Shown: positions 26,601 to 37,800, numbered from the stretch's first letter. The stretch: DNA of 64,000 nucleotides from CAYOLL01 sp964404765 [NCBI: uncultured Gemmatimonadota bacterium] (GCA_964404765.1 CAYOLL010000007.1:1-64000); one strand, 5' to 3'. Notes: generated by a model not told the origin, from the sequence alone. A program made the numbers and translations.

Positions 26601-28373
26601 GTTGCCCTGAATGTAAGTCGGCGTGGCGCTGACGATGTTGCAAGCCGGGTTCGCCAATTTAAAAGTCATGGTGTGACCGGGCGTATAGCCGGGCAGGTTA
26701 ATGCCGCTGCTCGGATCGGAAAAAGATTGCCAGACAGGCAGCGATACATTAAACGTGCCGTTGAATTTGACCGCGCCAACACACAAATTGCCGTCAAATG
26801 CCGCAATTTCGTAACCGGCGGTGATGGGCTGGCCGGCCACCGTCGCGGCGGTCACAACGATAATATGGCTCTGGCCGGTAACGGTAAATTGAAAACAGCT
26901 TTGTCCGGCCACATCGCACACATCGCCTAAACCGTCATGATCGGCATCGGCCTGATTGGTATTGGCCATGGTCGGGCAGTTGTCGGCGGTGTCATTCACG
27001 CCGTCGCCGTCGTCATCCGGGTCGCAGACATTGCCGAGATTGTCATTATCGAGATCACTTTGGTCGACATTGACCACCGTCGGGCAATTGTCGCTGCTGT
27101 CGGGAATGCCGTCGCCGTCTTCGTCACTGTCGCACACATCGCCCACGCCGTCCCTGTCGCTATCGGCCTGATTGGCGTTGGCCAGCGTCGGGCAGTTATC
27201 GCTCACATCTGGAACGGTATCGCCGTCATCATCGGCATCACAGGCGTCGCCCAACGTGTCATTGTCTAAGTTCGATTGGGTGGGATTGAACAGCGTCGGG
27301 CAATTGTCGCTCGTATCGGGCGCACCGTCGTTGTCGTCATCGAGATCGCACACGTCGCCTTGCGTATCGTTGTCCAAATTGGCTTGATTGGTATTAGCGA
27401 TCAACGGGCAATTGTCGCTGGTATCCACCACGCCGTCGTTGTCGTCGTCGCTATCGCAGGCGTCGCCTTGCGTATCGCCGTCGGTATTGGTTTGATTGGC
27501 GTTGCTGACCAACGGGCAGTTGTCACTCGTATCCGGGCGGCCGTCGTTGTCGTCGTCCGTATCGCAGACATCGCCCTGACTATCGTTATCCGCGTTGGCC
27601 TGATTCGTATTGGCCGCCAAAGGACAATTATCGGCCGTATCGTTCACGCCGTCATTGTCGTCGTCGGTGTCGCAAGCGTCGCCTTGCGCGTCGCTGTCGG
27701 TGTTGGTTTGATTGGCGTTGCTGACGAGCGGGCAATTGTCGCTTGTATCCGCCACGCCGTCATTATCGTCGTCGGTATCGCAGGCGTCGCCTTGTGTGTC
27801 GCCGTCAGTGTTGGTTTGATTGGCATTGCTGACGGTCGGGCAATTGTCCGAGGCATCGGGAATACCGTCCCCGTCCGCGTCTGTGCTGGTAAGCGTTGCC
27901 GCTAATTTAACCACGGAAAACGGCCCGCCGTTAAAGGTGCTGTCACCCTGCACAAAAGTAGCTGTGGCCGGCAAAAGCTGACCGCTGCTTTGGTCGCAGA
28001 TCTTAAAACGCATGGGGTGACCGCTGGTAAAACCGGGCAGCCCCTGGCCGGCATCGCCGCGCCAGGCTGCTAACGCCACATTGCTCGACGTGCCGTCAAA
28101 AGCAGAAGCGCCGACGCATAGCAGTGAATTGTCCGGGCTTTTATCAAACACGGCAATTTCATCGCCGGCCACAATTGCTTGTCCGTTGATTGTGGCTTGC
28201 GTAACAACAATGATGTAATTTAATCCGGTTACAGTAAAGCTAAAGCAGGCAGTGTTCTCCGCACGGGCATTCGCCGGTGTCCAGAAAGTCAGCATCGTTA
28301 GCATCAGCGCCAGAATCATCTTCTTAACGCTTGCGAACTGCAAGTTCGCGTTCCAGGTATTCTGTGGCAACAT
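17601..28373 (-). CDS. Giant secreted protein with about 69 thrombospondin type 3 repeats and a C-terminal sorting tail
   Basis: The product has 3,590 residues from ATG at 28373, with AAAGGA seven bases upstream; an in-frame ATG 33 codons earlier has no such site. After a signal peptide ending ANARAE comes a domain with the signature GDEIAVF...CVGA...PGFTSGH (about 27,890-28,260). Nine TSP3 repeats follow, then a second such domain (about 26,546-26,910), then about 60 more TSP3 repeats down to about 19,200. My hand count of the DNC core is 69. Each repeat has DxDxDG..D..DNCP, the known calcium-binding pattern with paired cysteines. After them come an Ig-like domain, a further beta region with paired WNFISNPF-type motifs, and a tail with QNYPNPW and SGVYFYALD of the type IX/FlgD_ig kind. 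Probably a long Ca-stiffened surface filament (inference). Confidence 0.9.
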   Translation of the reverse strand: MLPQNTWNANLQFASVKKMILALMLTMLTFWTPANARAENTACFSFTVTGLNYIIVVTQATINGQAIVAGDEIAVFDKSPDNSLLCVGASAFDGTSSNVALAAWRGDAGQGLPGFTSGHPMRFKICDQSSGQLLPATATFVQGDSTFNGGPFSVVKLAATLTSTDADGDGIPDASDNCPTVSNANQTNTDGDTQGDACDTDDDNDGVADTSDNCPLVSNANQTNTDSDAQGDACDTDDDNDGVNDTADNCPLAANTNQANADNDSQGDVCDTDDDNDGRPDTSDNCPLVSNANQTNTDGDTQGDACDSDDDNDGVVDTSDNCPLIANTNQANLDNDTQGDVCDLDDDNDGAPDTSDNCPTLFNPTQSNLDNDTLGDACDADDDGDTVPDVSDNCPTLANANQADSDRDGVGDVCDSDEDGDGIPDSSDNCPTVVNVDQSDLDNDNLGNVCDPDDDGDGVNDTADNCPTMANTNQADADHDGLGDVCDVAGQSCFQFTVTGQSHIIVVTAATVAGQPITAGYEIAAFDGNLCVGAVKFNGTFNVSLPVWQSFSDPSSGINLPGYTPGHTMTFKLANPACNIVSATPTYIQGNGIYPQFDQNLAFTVVSLAGVADTDGDGIPDATDNCPTVPNPTQTNTDGDAQGDACDTDDDNDTILDVNDNCPLIANTNQANNDSDAQGDVCDLDDDNDTVPDTTDNCPLIANTNQTNTDGDAPGDACDADDDNDTIPDVNDNCPLVANTNQANNDGDAQGDVCDLDDDNDTVPDVNDNCPLITNTNQANNDGDAQGDVCDLDDDNDTVPDTEDNCPLAANTNQTNTDGDTQGDACDPDDDNDTIPDTGDNCPLIANTNQANNDGDALGDVCDPDDDNDTIPDPSDNCPLTANTGQANADQDNFGDVCDPCPNDAQNDIDADGHCGDVDNCPTTANPDQADADGDHLGDVCDACPQDHLNDLDRDGLCANVDNCVSVANPDQADSDGDGIGDVCDGCADTDSDGICVQTDNCPLVSNPTQTDSDNDGRGDACDACPQDGNNDADADGICGNVDNCPAASNPSQADADNDGLGDACDGCPDSDSDGICDQTDNCLTVNNPTQTDSDNDGRGDACDTCPQDSNNDADADGICGNVDNCPAASNPTQADADNDGLGDACDGCADPDGDGICGDQTDNCPTVNNPTQTDSDSDGRGDACDTCPQDSNNDADADGICGNIDNCPAASNPTQADADNDGLGDACDGCADPDGDGICGDQTDNCPTVNNPSQTDTDSDGRGDACDTCPQDSNNDADADGICGNIDNCPAVSNANQADSDSDHIGNVCDACPQDAANDGDGDGVCGNVDNCSLIANPNQQDSDNDGAGNVCDACPLDPDNDRDADGRCGNVDNCPTVANSNQADSDADGLGNVCDPFPNDPNNDADHDGIGGDTDNCPTVSNPAQTDSDGDGSGDACDGCPDVDGDGICEANDNCPNNSNPAQTDTDGDRFGDVCDPCPNDANNDADHDGKCVNVDNCPAAYNPAQTDSDSDGAGDVCDICPRDAADDADADGFCANADNCPTIANPLQTDADGDDLGNACDPFPNDPNNDSDGDGVPGNIDNCPTVANAAQTDADSDGKGDACDVCPGDRLNDVDTDGVCGNLDNCPLAANSDQRDTDGDGLGDACDGCADNDGDGRCDNNGDNCPGVSNPDQADADSDGKGNVCDTCPNDHLNDADTDGVCGNIDNCPLVANPGQADADHDGIGDVCDVCRDDDNDGHCDDQLDNCPASHNPDQADADSDGKGNVCDTCPYDRNNDADSDGLCADTDNCDTVANPNQADADHDGIGDACEAVVDTDYDHVPDNLDNCPTVYNPAQTDADRDGRGNECDACPQDAANDRDGDTVCGNVDNCPTVSNTNQANNDGDALGNSCDTCPNDPNNDVDKDGICGDTDNCPTVSNINQADDDRDGKGNACDTCLSDAGNDADGDGVCGNIDNCPTTANSDQRNTDGDTFGDACDTCPQDDKNDRDKDSVCGNVDNCPFVYNPDQRDIDGDRLGDACDGCPDGDTDGVCEVGDNCPNDYNPDQKDTDNDTIGDACDACPRDVLNDIEFDGYCQSVDNCPNHYNPTQADDDRDSKGNSCDTCPQDSLNDGDRDGFCANVDNCPLISNANQADSDRDGIGNVCDVCPSDSLNDADGDGICGRSDNCPNHRNPNQADRDHDSIGDVCDQYPDDPDNDVDGDGIVGARDNCPTNYNPNQADGDKDNIGDVCDMCPYDSANDADKDGVCSLQDNCPNLSNPGQADADHDWIGDACDTCPQDMYNDLDGDLICSRLDNCPAIYNPNQVDRDGDKIGDACDICIDEDKDTVCENPYDNCPGIPNTAQQDTDKDGMGDACDTCPNDAYNDIDFDGICGSRDNCPFDANPDQHDSDGDGRGDVCDICGDADKDGICDALDNCPATANLNQLDADRDGAGDACDTCPQDPNNDLDFDQKCGDVDNCPAVFNTDQRDSDGDGLGDACDGCPDSDNDTICDFFDNCPSLANLNQLDNDRDDQGNVCDKCLNDPFNDLDFDNICGDVDNCPTMFNPDQRDTDGDRMGDACDNCADGDKDGVCDYIDNCPNLANTSQTDADSDGKGNSCDACPNDQLNDIDRDGKCGDVDNCPLIANANQTDADRDGLGDACDGCPDADGDGICESVDNCPANANANQVDVDRDGLGDVCDACVNDRLNDLDFDGVCGDVDNCPISANPGQADADHDRIGDVCDTCPDKDGDQVCDAVDNCVDAANPTQLDTDTDGLGDGCDACPRDRNNDLDFDGICGNLDNCPTMPNANQTDADGDGIGDACDLCADPDHDSVCAVEDNCPNKANSDQADADSDGQGNVCDICPLDRLNDVDFDTVCGNTDNCPVTANPTQADTDHDGIGDACDQCADGDGDGICDGFDNCPALANADQADADKDDIGNACDVCGNDPNNDIDKDNVCGNVDNCPTVSNTSQSDTDQDGRGNACDLCAGFDDRDDRDGDGAPDGCDNCPAMANASQSDSDADGVGNACDLCVNANDHADADHDLIPDSCDNCPAIANADQADNDADGHGNACDDSVPPTIQGGSAPSVGAGQAATITAVVQDDLSGMEGTTLSYRMLGQRAFTTIAPIVVGGQLRWEIPAAAVTIRGAEYFITATDKAGNTAKTALISLTPTVSGGNSQLRRGISGGVTQADYQLLSVPYAPDDDRVTAALDELFAKYGADKRYWRLSKYDADQQKYIEYPDFDHLEAGAAYWLISRDSLTVSFGAGRSAAGADGQIGLEPGWNFISNPFYFSVCWDSVLAASGLTAGQIEAPRAFDGDFADAATLQPWGGYAVYNTTGSRLTLTIPTYESNCGGAALMSDTGDFDWLLQLRLSDADGYDRHNYIGVLRQADPQAKARYTLSKAPLTAKAAQLTLAKTQSTDIRLPAEAQSEWSITINAANGPTTLNWQALAEMPADQAAYLVNEKSHEYVDMRAQSEYRFQATGAAQELKIVTGAVDDLRNRFTPEQAVLGQNYPNPWFLSASKGNPSTRILFGLTRAAQVRLNIYAANGQFVRTLTEDIREAGYHTIEWDGRNAKGERISSGVYFYALDVDGQEVVRKQMVMLK
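24529..25400. repeat. 246-bp tandem supra-repeat inside the TSP3 region
   Basis: The marker CCGTCGGCGTCCGC recurs at 24,529, 24,775 and 25,021, and as a variant at 25,264. The spacings are 246, 246 and 243 bases, equal to 82 or 81 residues or two TSP3 repeats. Near-identity over whole units points to recent expansion. Confidence 0.85.
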
Positions 28374-28867
28374 ATCGCATTCCTTTCGTTCAAGGTCAGC
28401 CGGCCGTAAAAGCGACCGACGGTGTTTGTCTTCGCAACGCACGCTTGTATTTCTTCTCGAGCAAATCCTCATTTTATATTTACTCCCGCCTATTTTATAA
28501 CAATGTGAAAACCAAATTAGACTTTGCTTTTGTGTTTATTCAGCCACTAAGGCTCCAAGCCACCAAGAAAAAAATCTGTGGCGCAACAGTTGAAAAGTAA
28601 GAAACAACAATGTTTTTCGATAACTTTGTGTCTTTGTGGCTTTGTAGCTGAATAGTTACGTTTTTTAAACTGATTACTTCGCTATGTTTTTGTGAAACCC
28701 AACGATCTTATGACTGTTTTTTTGTGTGCGGACCCGGCGGGTTTTAACAACCCGCCGGGTCTCGCGGTTAAAAGGTTCAGGCAGCCTTGCGAAGGTTACG
28801 TTGTAAGTCATCCAAAACCTTGAAAGCAAGGACTTCCGAAGTAAGAATAACCTTCGCAAGGTTCACT
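28374..28867. other. Intergenic region between the two giant genes, rich in inverted repeats
   Basis: About 490 bases without a credible gene. It holds an inverted pair resembling CTTTGTGTCTTTGTGGC (28,542-28,573 and 28,623-28,649), a 13-bp perfect hairpin GACCCGGCGGGTT / AACCCGCCGGGTC (28,731-28,761), and an inverted pair AGCCTTGCGAAGGTT / AACCTTCGCAAGGTT (28,793-28,863). No clear terminator T-run or promoter was found, so whether the two giant genes are co-transcribed is open. Confidence 0.7.
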
Positions 28868-31800
28868 TTACTTCAACAAGACCATTCGTCGCAACTCTTC
28901 ATGATCATCCGTCTTGAGCGCATACAGATAGACGCCGGATGGCACTGCTGCGCCGTCGTGATCATCGCCGTTCCAGATGTAGTCATAGTAGCCGCGGTTC
29001 AGGCTGCTATTGACGATTTCCTTAACCAAACGACCGCTTGCATCGTAGATGAACAGACTCACTCGGCTATCTTTTGCCAAAGTAAAGGCAATGTGCGTAG
29101 CCGGATTAAACGGGTTTGGATAATTCTGGTACAGCGCAGTCTGCAAGAACTGCTCGCCCTGGCCCATCCCAATGGCCACTTCGCCGGTTTCAGGAATCTC
29201 ACTGCCCTTTAAGACAGCGACAGCGAAACCGCCCTCATCGAAACGGCCTGCGCCACCTTCAAAATTAGCGTCAAGCTTGATTTCCAGATCACTGTGCCAG
29301 ACGCGGAAGCTGATGGTGTTGCCAGGGGTAAAGCCCGGCAGTTGAACCATGTGGTCGCTGACTTCGCGCCAGGTCGTAATCACTAACGGATAGTGATACG
29401 TGAAGCGGCTCGTTCCGACACACTTTTCGCCGTCAAAAACGCCAATCTCGTCGCCTTTGCGCAAAACCAGGCTGCTCTCGTCAAGGCCGCTAATCAGCAC
29501 ATGATAAGGCTGACCGGTTGCCGTCACCTTAAAGTGCGGCTTAGAGTCACGCTTGAAACCGGAAAGCGAGGTTTCATCATCACTACGCTTTGACGATTTG
29601 CTAACTGCCGCAGCCGGAATCGCTTCCGCTGCCCGCGCCGCCGCGCCCACACAATCGTAGCTGAACGTGATCGGATTAGTAACGGTGCTGCGCAGCAGGA
29701 CCCAATAGCCGACACCCGGCTGCATATTACCGATGGTATTGACATTCAAACGCGGAATCCAGACTTGACCGGAACTGGTCTTGACGATTTCCACGCTGTT
29801 GGCAATATCGCCCATCGCGCTGGTGATCGGGTGCGCTTCCTGGCACAGATAACCGATGCAATTCCACAGACCCGGCACAATTGTCAGCGCTTGTTCGGGC
29901 AATTCATCTAAGCAAGTGCCGATACCATACAGTAGTTGCGTGGAACCCGGTGCGCCCGCTGCGTAAACCAGATAGGCGTCGCCCAGGGCCACATTGCCGA
30001 TGGTATTGATGTTAAAGGCCGGAATATAGGCGCGGCCGTCGCAGTTCTGCACAATTTCCAAATTTTGCAGACCGCTAAAGACCGTGGCCACATTCGGGTT
30101 AATCGGGTCGATATTGAACGAGATCAGATTGAACTGATTGTTCTTGATCGGGATAGCAACGTCGCAATTATGCGTGCATTCCAGCGCCAGCACCGAGAAC
30201 GGATCGAAACCGAAACCGCCGTCGCCCTGGCTATAGTGCGGGATGCAATTGGCAATGCTTTGCTCGCTCTCGTCCCACACCTTAAAGATCATCGAATGAC
30301 CCTTGGTAAAACCGGGCAATTCATGCTCCGGATCCGCTTCCCAGGCTGTTACGTGGAAGTTGAACGTACCTTCAAACTCGCCCGCGCCCACGCCCAAAGT
30401 CCCGTCAAAAGCGCCCACCTCGTCGCCGGACACAATGGTCTGGCCGTCGATGTCGATCTTGGTAAAGACGATGGAATAGGGCAGGCCGGTTTCCACATAC
30501 GGGAAGTGGGTGCTGCTCTGAATAATCCGCAAATGGGTATAGCCGTTCGGCACGACAAAGGATGTTTGGTCACGCATATCCACATTGATAATCGTGCCGG
30601 TTACATCCTGCAGCCACACCCCGTCAGAACCGAGCGTACCGCCAAAAGTCCAGCTTAAAACAACCGGCTTTTGATTCGTCGGCGCGTCAAAGTAGAGCTC
30701 CCACACGGTGACAGTCTGGTTGGTCGGACGATAATCCACGCGCAAGCGGCTGCCCTGGGTCAGGAAGTGACCGTAGACCGCGCCTGTCGTCGGATTGGGG
30801 GCCAACTCATCATACTGGGCATCCATCGCATTCGTCGCGCCGGGCGCAGTGCCGAAGGTCAAAGCGACCTGACTGCTGCCGTTGGCGTTGGAAACGATCA
30901 GGTTGCCGCTGTAATCCACCGGCGGCATAAACTCAAACTGCAGATCGCCGGAAGCCGTGCCGCTATTAAGCGCGCTGGTCCGACCGCAGCCATCCGTGCC
31001 GGTGAACTGGAACTGGTAGACACCTTCGCCCTGGGCCGTATCCATGTCAAAAGCAACCCAATTGGTCGTCGGATTGTTGACCGTGCTATACAGCGTCCAA
31101 TTGCCGAAGCTGGTGGTAGCCGACGTGTGGTAACGATAATGCAGGCTCACACTCGCCAGCGGACTGCCGGTCACCGCATAGGTCACGCGGATGGTGTCCG
31201 CATTCGCCTTGTCCGGATTCGGCGCAGTATCCACATTCAAAAAACCGCTCCAACTGACGACCGGCGCACTACCGCCGTACGTAAAGACCTTGTTGTTGAT
31301 CGGCAGCGGCACTTCCACATTGCCATTGGCATCCTGGGCGATCGTGTAAAGCGTGATCGTCCCGTTGCCGCTCGGCGTATACTGGAAGGTCGTCGTAGAC
31401 GGACCCAGATTAGACGGGGTAAAGACGTTGAACAAGACCGCCTGCCCCGCGCCGCCATTGATGCTCTCATACAGATCAACACGGGTCACACCGCAGACAT
31501 CGTCGGCATATTGCACCGTCAACGTAATCGGCGGGGTCGGACAACTGGCAATGTTGGTCAGAATCTTCGAGGTCGGCGCAAGCACATCTACTTTGGCCGT
31601 AGCCACGGTCGCGCTGCTCATATTGCCGCAACGATCATAGAATTGCAGACCAACCACATAAATCCCGCCCTGAGCCAGCGTATAATTCAGGCTGGCCGCG
31701 GCGCTGTTGCCGGTCAACGGAATCGTGTCCACCGGCGCGTTATTCAACAGCCAGACCGCGCTGGTCAAACCGTTAGCGTCCGTAGCGGAACCCGTCGCCG

Positions 31801-34800
31801 TCAGAATCAGCGATTTGGAGTTAGAAGTGACGGTCACGCCGGAATTGACAGTCGGCGCGGTCGTATCATACAAGAAAGTAACGGTTGGCGATTTGACAGC
31901 TTCCACCCCGCCCGTGGCGTTTTCCGCCGTCGTATACAAGGCAACTGTGCCTTGCGCCGTCGGGGTATAGGAGAAGCTGGTCACTGCCGGACCTTTGTTG
32001 GCCGAAAAGGCATTGGTCAACACATTCGTCGCCGCAGCGCCATTCACGCTCTGCCACAGCCGTACCAGCGTAACACCGGTGCGTCCGTCAGAATATTGCA
32101 CGTTCAGATTGATCGGTGTGGCCGGGCAATTGCCGACCGTGGATTGAATCGTCGAAGCCGGACCCGGCAACGCGATGGTAATAGAAGCCGGCGTAGCCGT
32201 AACCGAACGATTGCATTGATCGAAGACGCGCAGACTGACCGTGTACAAGCCGTCCTGACTGACATCATGCGCCAGATTCAGCGGAGCCGAAGTCTGGGCG
32301 TTCAGTTGCTGCGTGGCCACCAAAATACCGTTGACCGACCACTCGGCCCGCGCCAGACCCACATTATCGGCGGCTTGCGCCGTCGCCCGAATCTGCGACT
32401 GGACAGCGGTCGAAGTAATCGTTACACCGGCGGAAACCGTCGGCGCCGTCGCGTCATAGATGAAGCTGACGTCCGGCGTCAAAGCCAGTTCCAGATTGTT
32501 GTAAACATCTTTAGCCGCCGTATACAGCGCAATCTTGCCTTGCGCCGATGGCGTATAACTAAAAGTCACGCTGGACGGGCCAAGGCTGGCCGGCGTCAGC
32601 GTCCGGGTCGTAACTAAGGTTGGATTCGCGCCATTGATACTTTCCAGCAATTGAATCGAACTGACGCCGATCACATCATCCTGATAGCTGACCGTCAGAA
32701 CAAGCGGCGCAGACGGACAATCGGCCACTTGTGTGGTGATTGCCGAAACCGGGGCCAGTACGTCGATCTTAACCGTCGCTTGCGAAGTCACCACGTTGCC
32801 GCAATGATCGAAAGCGTCCATCTTGACCGTGTATGTGCCGCCCTGCGTCAAATTGCTGTATTCAAAGTTGAACGTAACATTAGTGCCGCTAACCGTTTCC
32901 GTTAACACTTTCGCAGTGTTGATATACCAATCTACATGATCCAAACCATAAGTATCGGTCACCGTGGCAGTGGCCACAATCCGCAGCTCATTCAGCGGCG
33001 AAATAACCGCCAGATTGGAGGTGACCACCGGCTTAGTCGTATCACGGAAAAAGTGAATAGAATCATCCACAGCTTCCACATTACCGGCCAAATCAGTGGC
33101 CTTACTGAACAGCGTAATCGCGCCCTGCACAGTCGGCGTATACGTCAGGCTCACTAAGCCCTGACCAACCGACGGCGGATTGATTTGGCGTGTCGCCACA
33201 ATCGTCGGTGCGCCGCCATTGGCGATTTGGTATAGCTGAATCAGCACAACGCCGCTGCCATTGATCGGGTTACCAAAAGAGTCGGTACCCATATCCGAGT
33301 ATGACACGTTGACCGTAAGACTGCCGGTCGTGCAATCGATCGGATCGGCGGCAATTTCAAACTCTTTGTCGTTACGCGCCGTCTGGCCATTCAGAATGGT
33401 CGAAACAGGCGGCGTCTGATCGTAGATCACCGTGACTTGCGGCGTGGTCGGCGCCGGACCGCAATTGCCGGCCAGATCAATCCCGCGCACCGCTAAGTAG
33501 TAAGTGCCTTCGCCATTCGGCGGCGTAAAGATCACCGATGTTGCCGGCGGAATAAGCAAATCGGGCAACGCTTTCCAGTTGGAACCGGGTTGCTGATACC
33601 AGATTTGCTGCGCATACGGGTTAGCCTCGCCGCCATTGACCGTATTGTCCGTAATCGCCAGCACAATTGAAGACGCACTGGTTGCTGATGGATTCGGCTG
33701 AACGAGCCGATAATCGGGCGGGGTCGTATCTAATGCAATCGTATAGCTGATCGGGGCCGAGACGTTGCCGGCATTGTCGATCAATGTCGCCGTCACCGTC
33801 TTGGAACGATCAATCGACGGCACGTTCGGCGTGTTCGACAAATAGACATCATAAGCCGCGCCGGACACAAAATTGTAGCTGAACGACGTTAAGACATCGC
33901 CGCCAAAAAGAACCGTCCTGGCGTCTAAAGCCGTGGTCGTAACCGTGGCCTTGACCAAAATATCATTGCTGTAGCCGGTCGACGGCGGATAGCAGTCATT
34001 CAAGCTATTGCCATCGGCCAAACGGCTCCAGGTCAGACTTGGCGCATCCAGATCAGCAACAAAAGTTTGCACCGCAGTCTGGCCGACATTGCCGGCGGCA
34101 TCCGTCACCTGGCCGTACACGCTGTATGTGCCGCTGACCGTGGCCGTATAGGCTAAGGTCGCGCCGGTAAAAGTCGTGTAAGTGGCCGCGCCGGGAACTT
34201 TGACATAAATAATCGGCGCCGTCGCGCCGCAAGCCGGCGTCGGATCATTCGGGTTTTGGGTCAGGGTGATGTTGACCAGCGGGTTGGCAATATTGGCGAT
34301 ACCGGTCGGCGAAGGAATGGCCAACGCCAGGGTCGGCGTCGGAACCTTACGGTCTAAGCAAACCGACACGGAGTCCTTAAAGCCGGAAGCCAGGCCGCAT
34401 TCCACATACGCTTGCAGATAGAACCAATACGTGCCATCGGCGATAAACACAAACTCGTAGTTGAAATTGTCAGCCACCGTACTGCCGACACCATCGGGGA
34501 AGTAATCGGTCATGGCCAAAGTCGCGCTGGTCGTATTCGGCGGCTTAACCCACAACTCCGCTTTCGAGACATCAAAAATAGAGTTGACCGTAACTGTATA
34601 ATTCAACAACGTCGTCGCTGCGTTGGTGATAGCCGGCGTCGGCGCAATCAAGTCTACCGTGGTAAAGACCTGCGCCGGGTTGGCCGCGACCGGAACCGCC
34701 GCATCGCTGAGTGTTGAGGTCAGCGCGTTGCTGGAGATGACAAACTCGGACGCATTGGCCGTGCCGTAGGCATTGGTCACAAAGTAGATCATGGTCGGAT

Positions 34801-37800
34801 TGGTTGTGCCAGCCAATGTTTGCAACTGGGTCCGAGTCAAAGTAAAGGTAAAGTTGATGACTTCAAAATTCTCGATACTATGGGTAAACGTACCGACAAA
34901 ACCGGAGATTTTGTTCCGAACATCCGTATACGCGCCGTTCTCCGTGCCGGTGCGATAGAACAACCGCACAAACGGATCCACAATCTGAGCCGATGGATTG
35001 TTGGCCGTGCCAACCAACTGCACCGTATTGGCCGCGGCCAGACAGATCTGGTCTTCGCCAATAACATCGGTCACAGTGGATTGCGGGCCAAACAGACTGA
35101 CATCAATCCAGGTGTTCATCGTCGTGGGGAAGTCCGAAGGCGGCGCGCCAATCGTCAAGAAAGCCGACTTGTTACCTGCACAGTCTTCATAGACCACGCC
35201 GAATTGATAACGGCCGCTGCCGGTAATCGTCACATCCATCGGGAAGCTGATATCGCTTGTGCCCGAGAATAGCGCGCTATTGGCGGCGGTAGCCAAATCA
35301 ATCGGATTGGTAATGTCGGTCAACAGTGTATACGGCGTCGTCGGCATTTGACCGACGGGACCATAACGCCAGTAGATATACATCTTGCCGCCGCCGTTGG
35401 TCGGATTGGCGCAATTGCCGGCCAAAGCAAACAAAGACGGCGCAAACGGGCTCGGGCATTCCGGTGTAAAATCAATCGCAACCTGGAATTGGGCCGATGC
35501 TGTGGACGTGACACGCGCATTCGTCAAATTAAACGCGCCCATATCCGTGCCATTGGCCGGAGCCGTGCTGTCTAAAACAATGATCAGTGTGTCCGGAAGG
35601 GCTTTATTGCAGGCCTTATCCGTCGCCGAAGCTACGACCACATAACGGCCATCACCCTGGCTGGTTGCGCCTGAATAGAAGAAGGATGTCGCCGTTTCGG
35701 TCGGACCCAGCGTGACAACAGTTTCAATGCCGGTCGGGCCGGTTACGGTTAACGTGCGGCTGATCAAACCGGAAGAAGGCGCGACATCAAAAGCGTTAAA
35801 AGGAAATTCCCATGTCGCCTTTTTACTCGTCATGTACATGCCGGTGCCGCCGCATGGATCAATCACGGCAAAAGTAGAAACCGGATCGGTCAGGGTTATG
35901 ACCGGCTTGACTTCATCCAAAAACCAGTTCATCTGCGAAGAGCCGTCGGGATTTGCATCCGTGCCGACCCCGCCGGTTTGCGTTTGCGAGCCAACCGGTG
36001 TCCACACATCAAAAATCGTCGGTCGTGCGGAGTTACGTACCGCCACGCGGATGTTCTTATACCAGCCATCCGGCGCTTCCGTATAGGTTACAACATTGCC
36101 GGCGGCGTCGACAACCTGGCCGCTGGCGATCAAATCGTTCAGATCAAAGGAAACTTCGATTTGGGTCGCAGGATTTGTGGGAAAAATATAGCTGGAATCG
36201 GCATTGAGGTAAAACCACTTCAACGTCGTAGCGGCAAACGTCGGCGCACCTTGCAGCGCAGACGGCAAAACCGTTCCAGCCGGGCCACCGGCAGCGCTGG
36301 TGCGCGGATTACCGACAAGAAAAGCAATTTGATCCACCGGCCCGCTGAAATTAGGCGGAGCACAGGTAATGGCAAAACGACCACCCAGCAGCTCTTCATT
36401 AAGCGGATCAATGCCGGCCACGCCGGAATTACCGCCTGCCGAATAACCGTCCGTGCGCACTGTGGTGCAGCCGGTTAAGTCAAATAATTCCCAGCCGGAT
36501 AAAACCGGAACATGGGGCGAGTACAAATAATTTGGCACCAGGTTGGGCGGCGTATTGACGGCCACCAAACCGCCGGACAAGGCAACAACGTCATAGTTTT
36601 CATCTAAGTTGCCGGAAGAAGCGTCTTCGTTGCCGGCTTCCACAGACGATGGCATTTCGCACGAAGTCGAACAATTGCCCCAATCCACCGCCGCATCCAC
36701 ATAAGCCGCCGTACCGCAGCCGCTCTTGGAAGTCACCAAAGCGCCAATTCCGTAATGACCCGGGTTTTCCGAGCCATCCGGCGTATACGCAAACCAAATA
36801 AAGGTCTGTTCGGGATTGGTCGAGCTGACCGGCGCGACAGCAATATTTTCCGGCGAACCATAACCGTAAAAATCCCAATAAAAATATTGCTTGGATGTAG
36901 ACTTGTTGCAGGCCAGCGATTGTTCGTTGTCCATCACCACAAAACTCTTTGGATTGTTGGTGACATCCGCATCCCTGAACAAACCAAATAATTCTTCGGC
37001 ATCGCAATCATTATCCGTCCATAAATCCAGGCAATTGGTAATGCCGGTCGGGGTGGTAGCTTGAAAATCCGTCGGCAAAATCGCTCGGAAGCCGATATAG
37101 ACGGTTTGTCCAATCTGCATCTGTACCGCGCCGGGTGAAGCCGGTTCGGTAATCACCACATTCGGATCGGTCGTGCTAACCAAAACTTCCGTCACGCGCT
37201 GGCTGGCAAAATCCAAATAAAAGAGTTCGCCGGTCAGGCCCGTGCCGACAACCGCGGAAGGTTCTACAAACTTTTGGGTCAGCGGATTGCCGAATAAGTC
37301 TCGCGCCGATGGCACCACCAAAACATCACTGGTCGGCGGCACTAACGCCGTCGCCCAACCCCAGGTGGCAGTTTCCGGCAAAATGAGTGTTGAATATTTG
37401 ACTAATTGCGGAAAAGCCACAGTTGGCGTCAAAGTAAAAGGATTGGTCAAAGCATCGTTTAAACCAACACCGCTGGACGCATAGACAATTTGCAATTCGC
37501 CGTTGGTCGCGCCGCCGGTGGGAAAAGCGATACCGTTCGTGGCGTTATTGGTCATGTTATAACCCGCGCCAAACGTCAGAACGTTCGTTGGGTCAAAACC
37601 GCCTTGCAGAATTTCATACGGATATACCGCAGCTTGATTGGCCGCGGCGTCCAATTGCCAGGTATATTCCCAGGCGGTCGGGGTGGTGATGTGGGGGCTA
37701 AAACCGGCTTCGCTGTTATTCGGCAGTGCGCTGGTACAAATCGAATTGCCCAGTGGTGAAGCTGCAAAGCCGTATTCCCAGCCGCCGTCGCCCACGCCGT

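Noticed and set aside
19200-27900. Regular DNA repeats that could suggest a CRISPR or satellite array
   Set aside because: The units translate in frame to TSP3 motifs of variable spacing, with no constant repeat and unique spacer pattern.
19734-27905. Long plus-strand ORFs (up to about 530 codons) rich in Val, Ile and Ala across the TSP3 gene
   Set aside because: They are the antisense of Asp/Asn-rich repeats, whose codons rarely give stops on the other strand. They lack ribosome sites and the sense strand carries a coherent domain protein.
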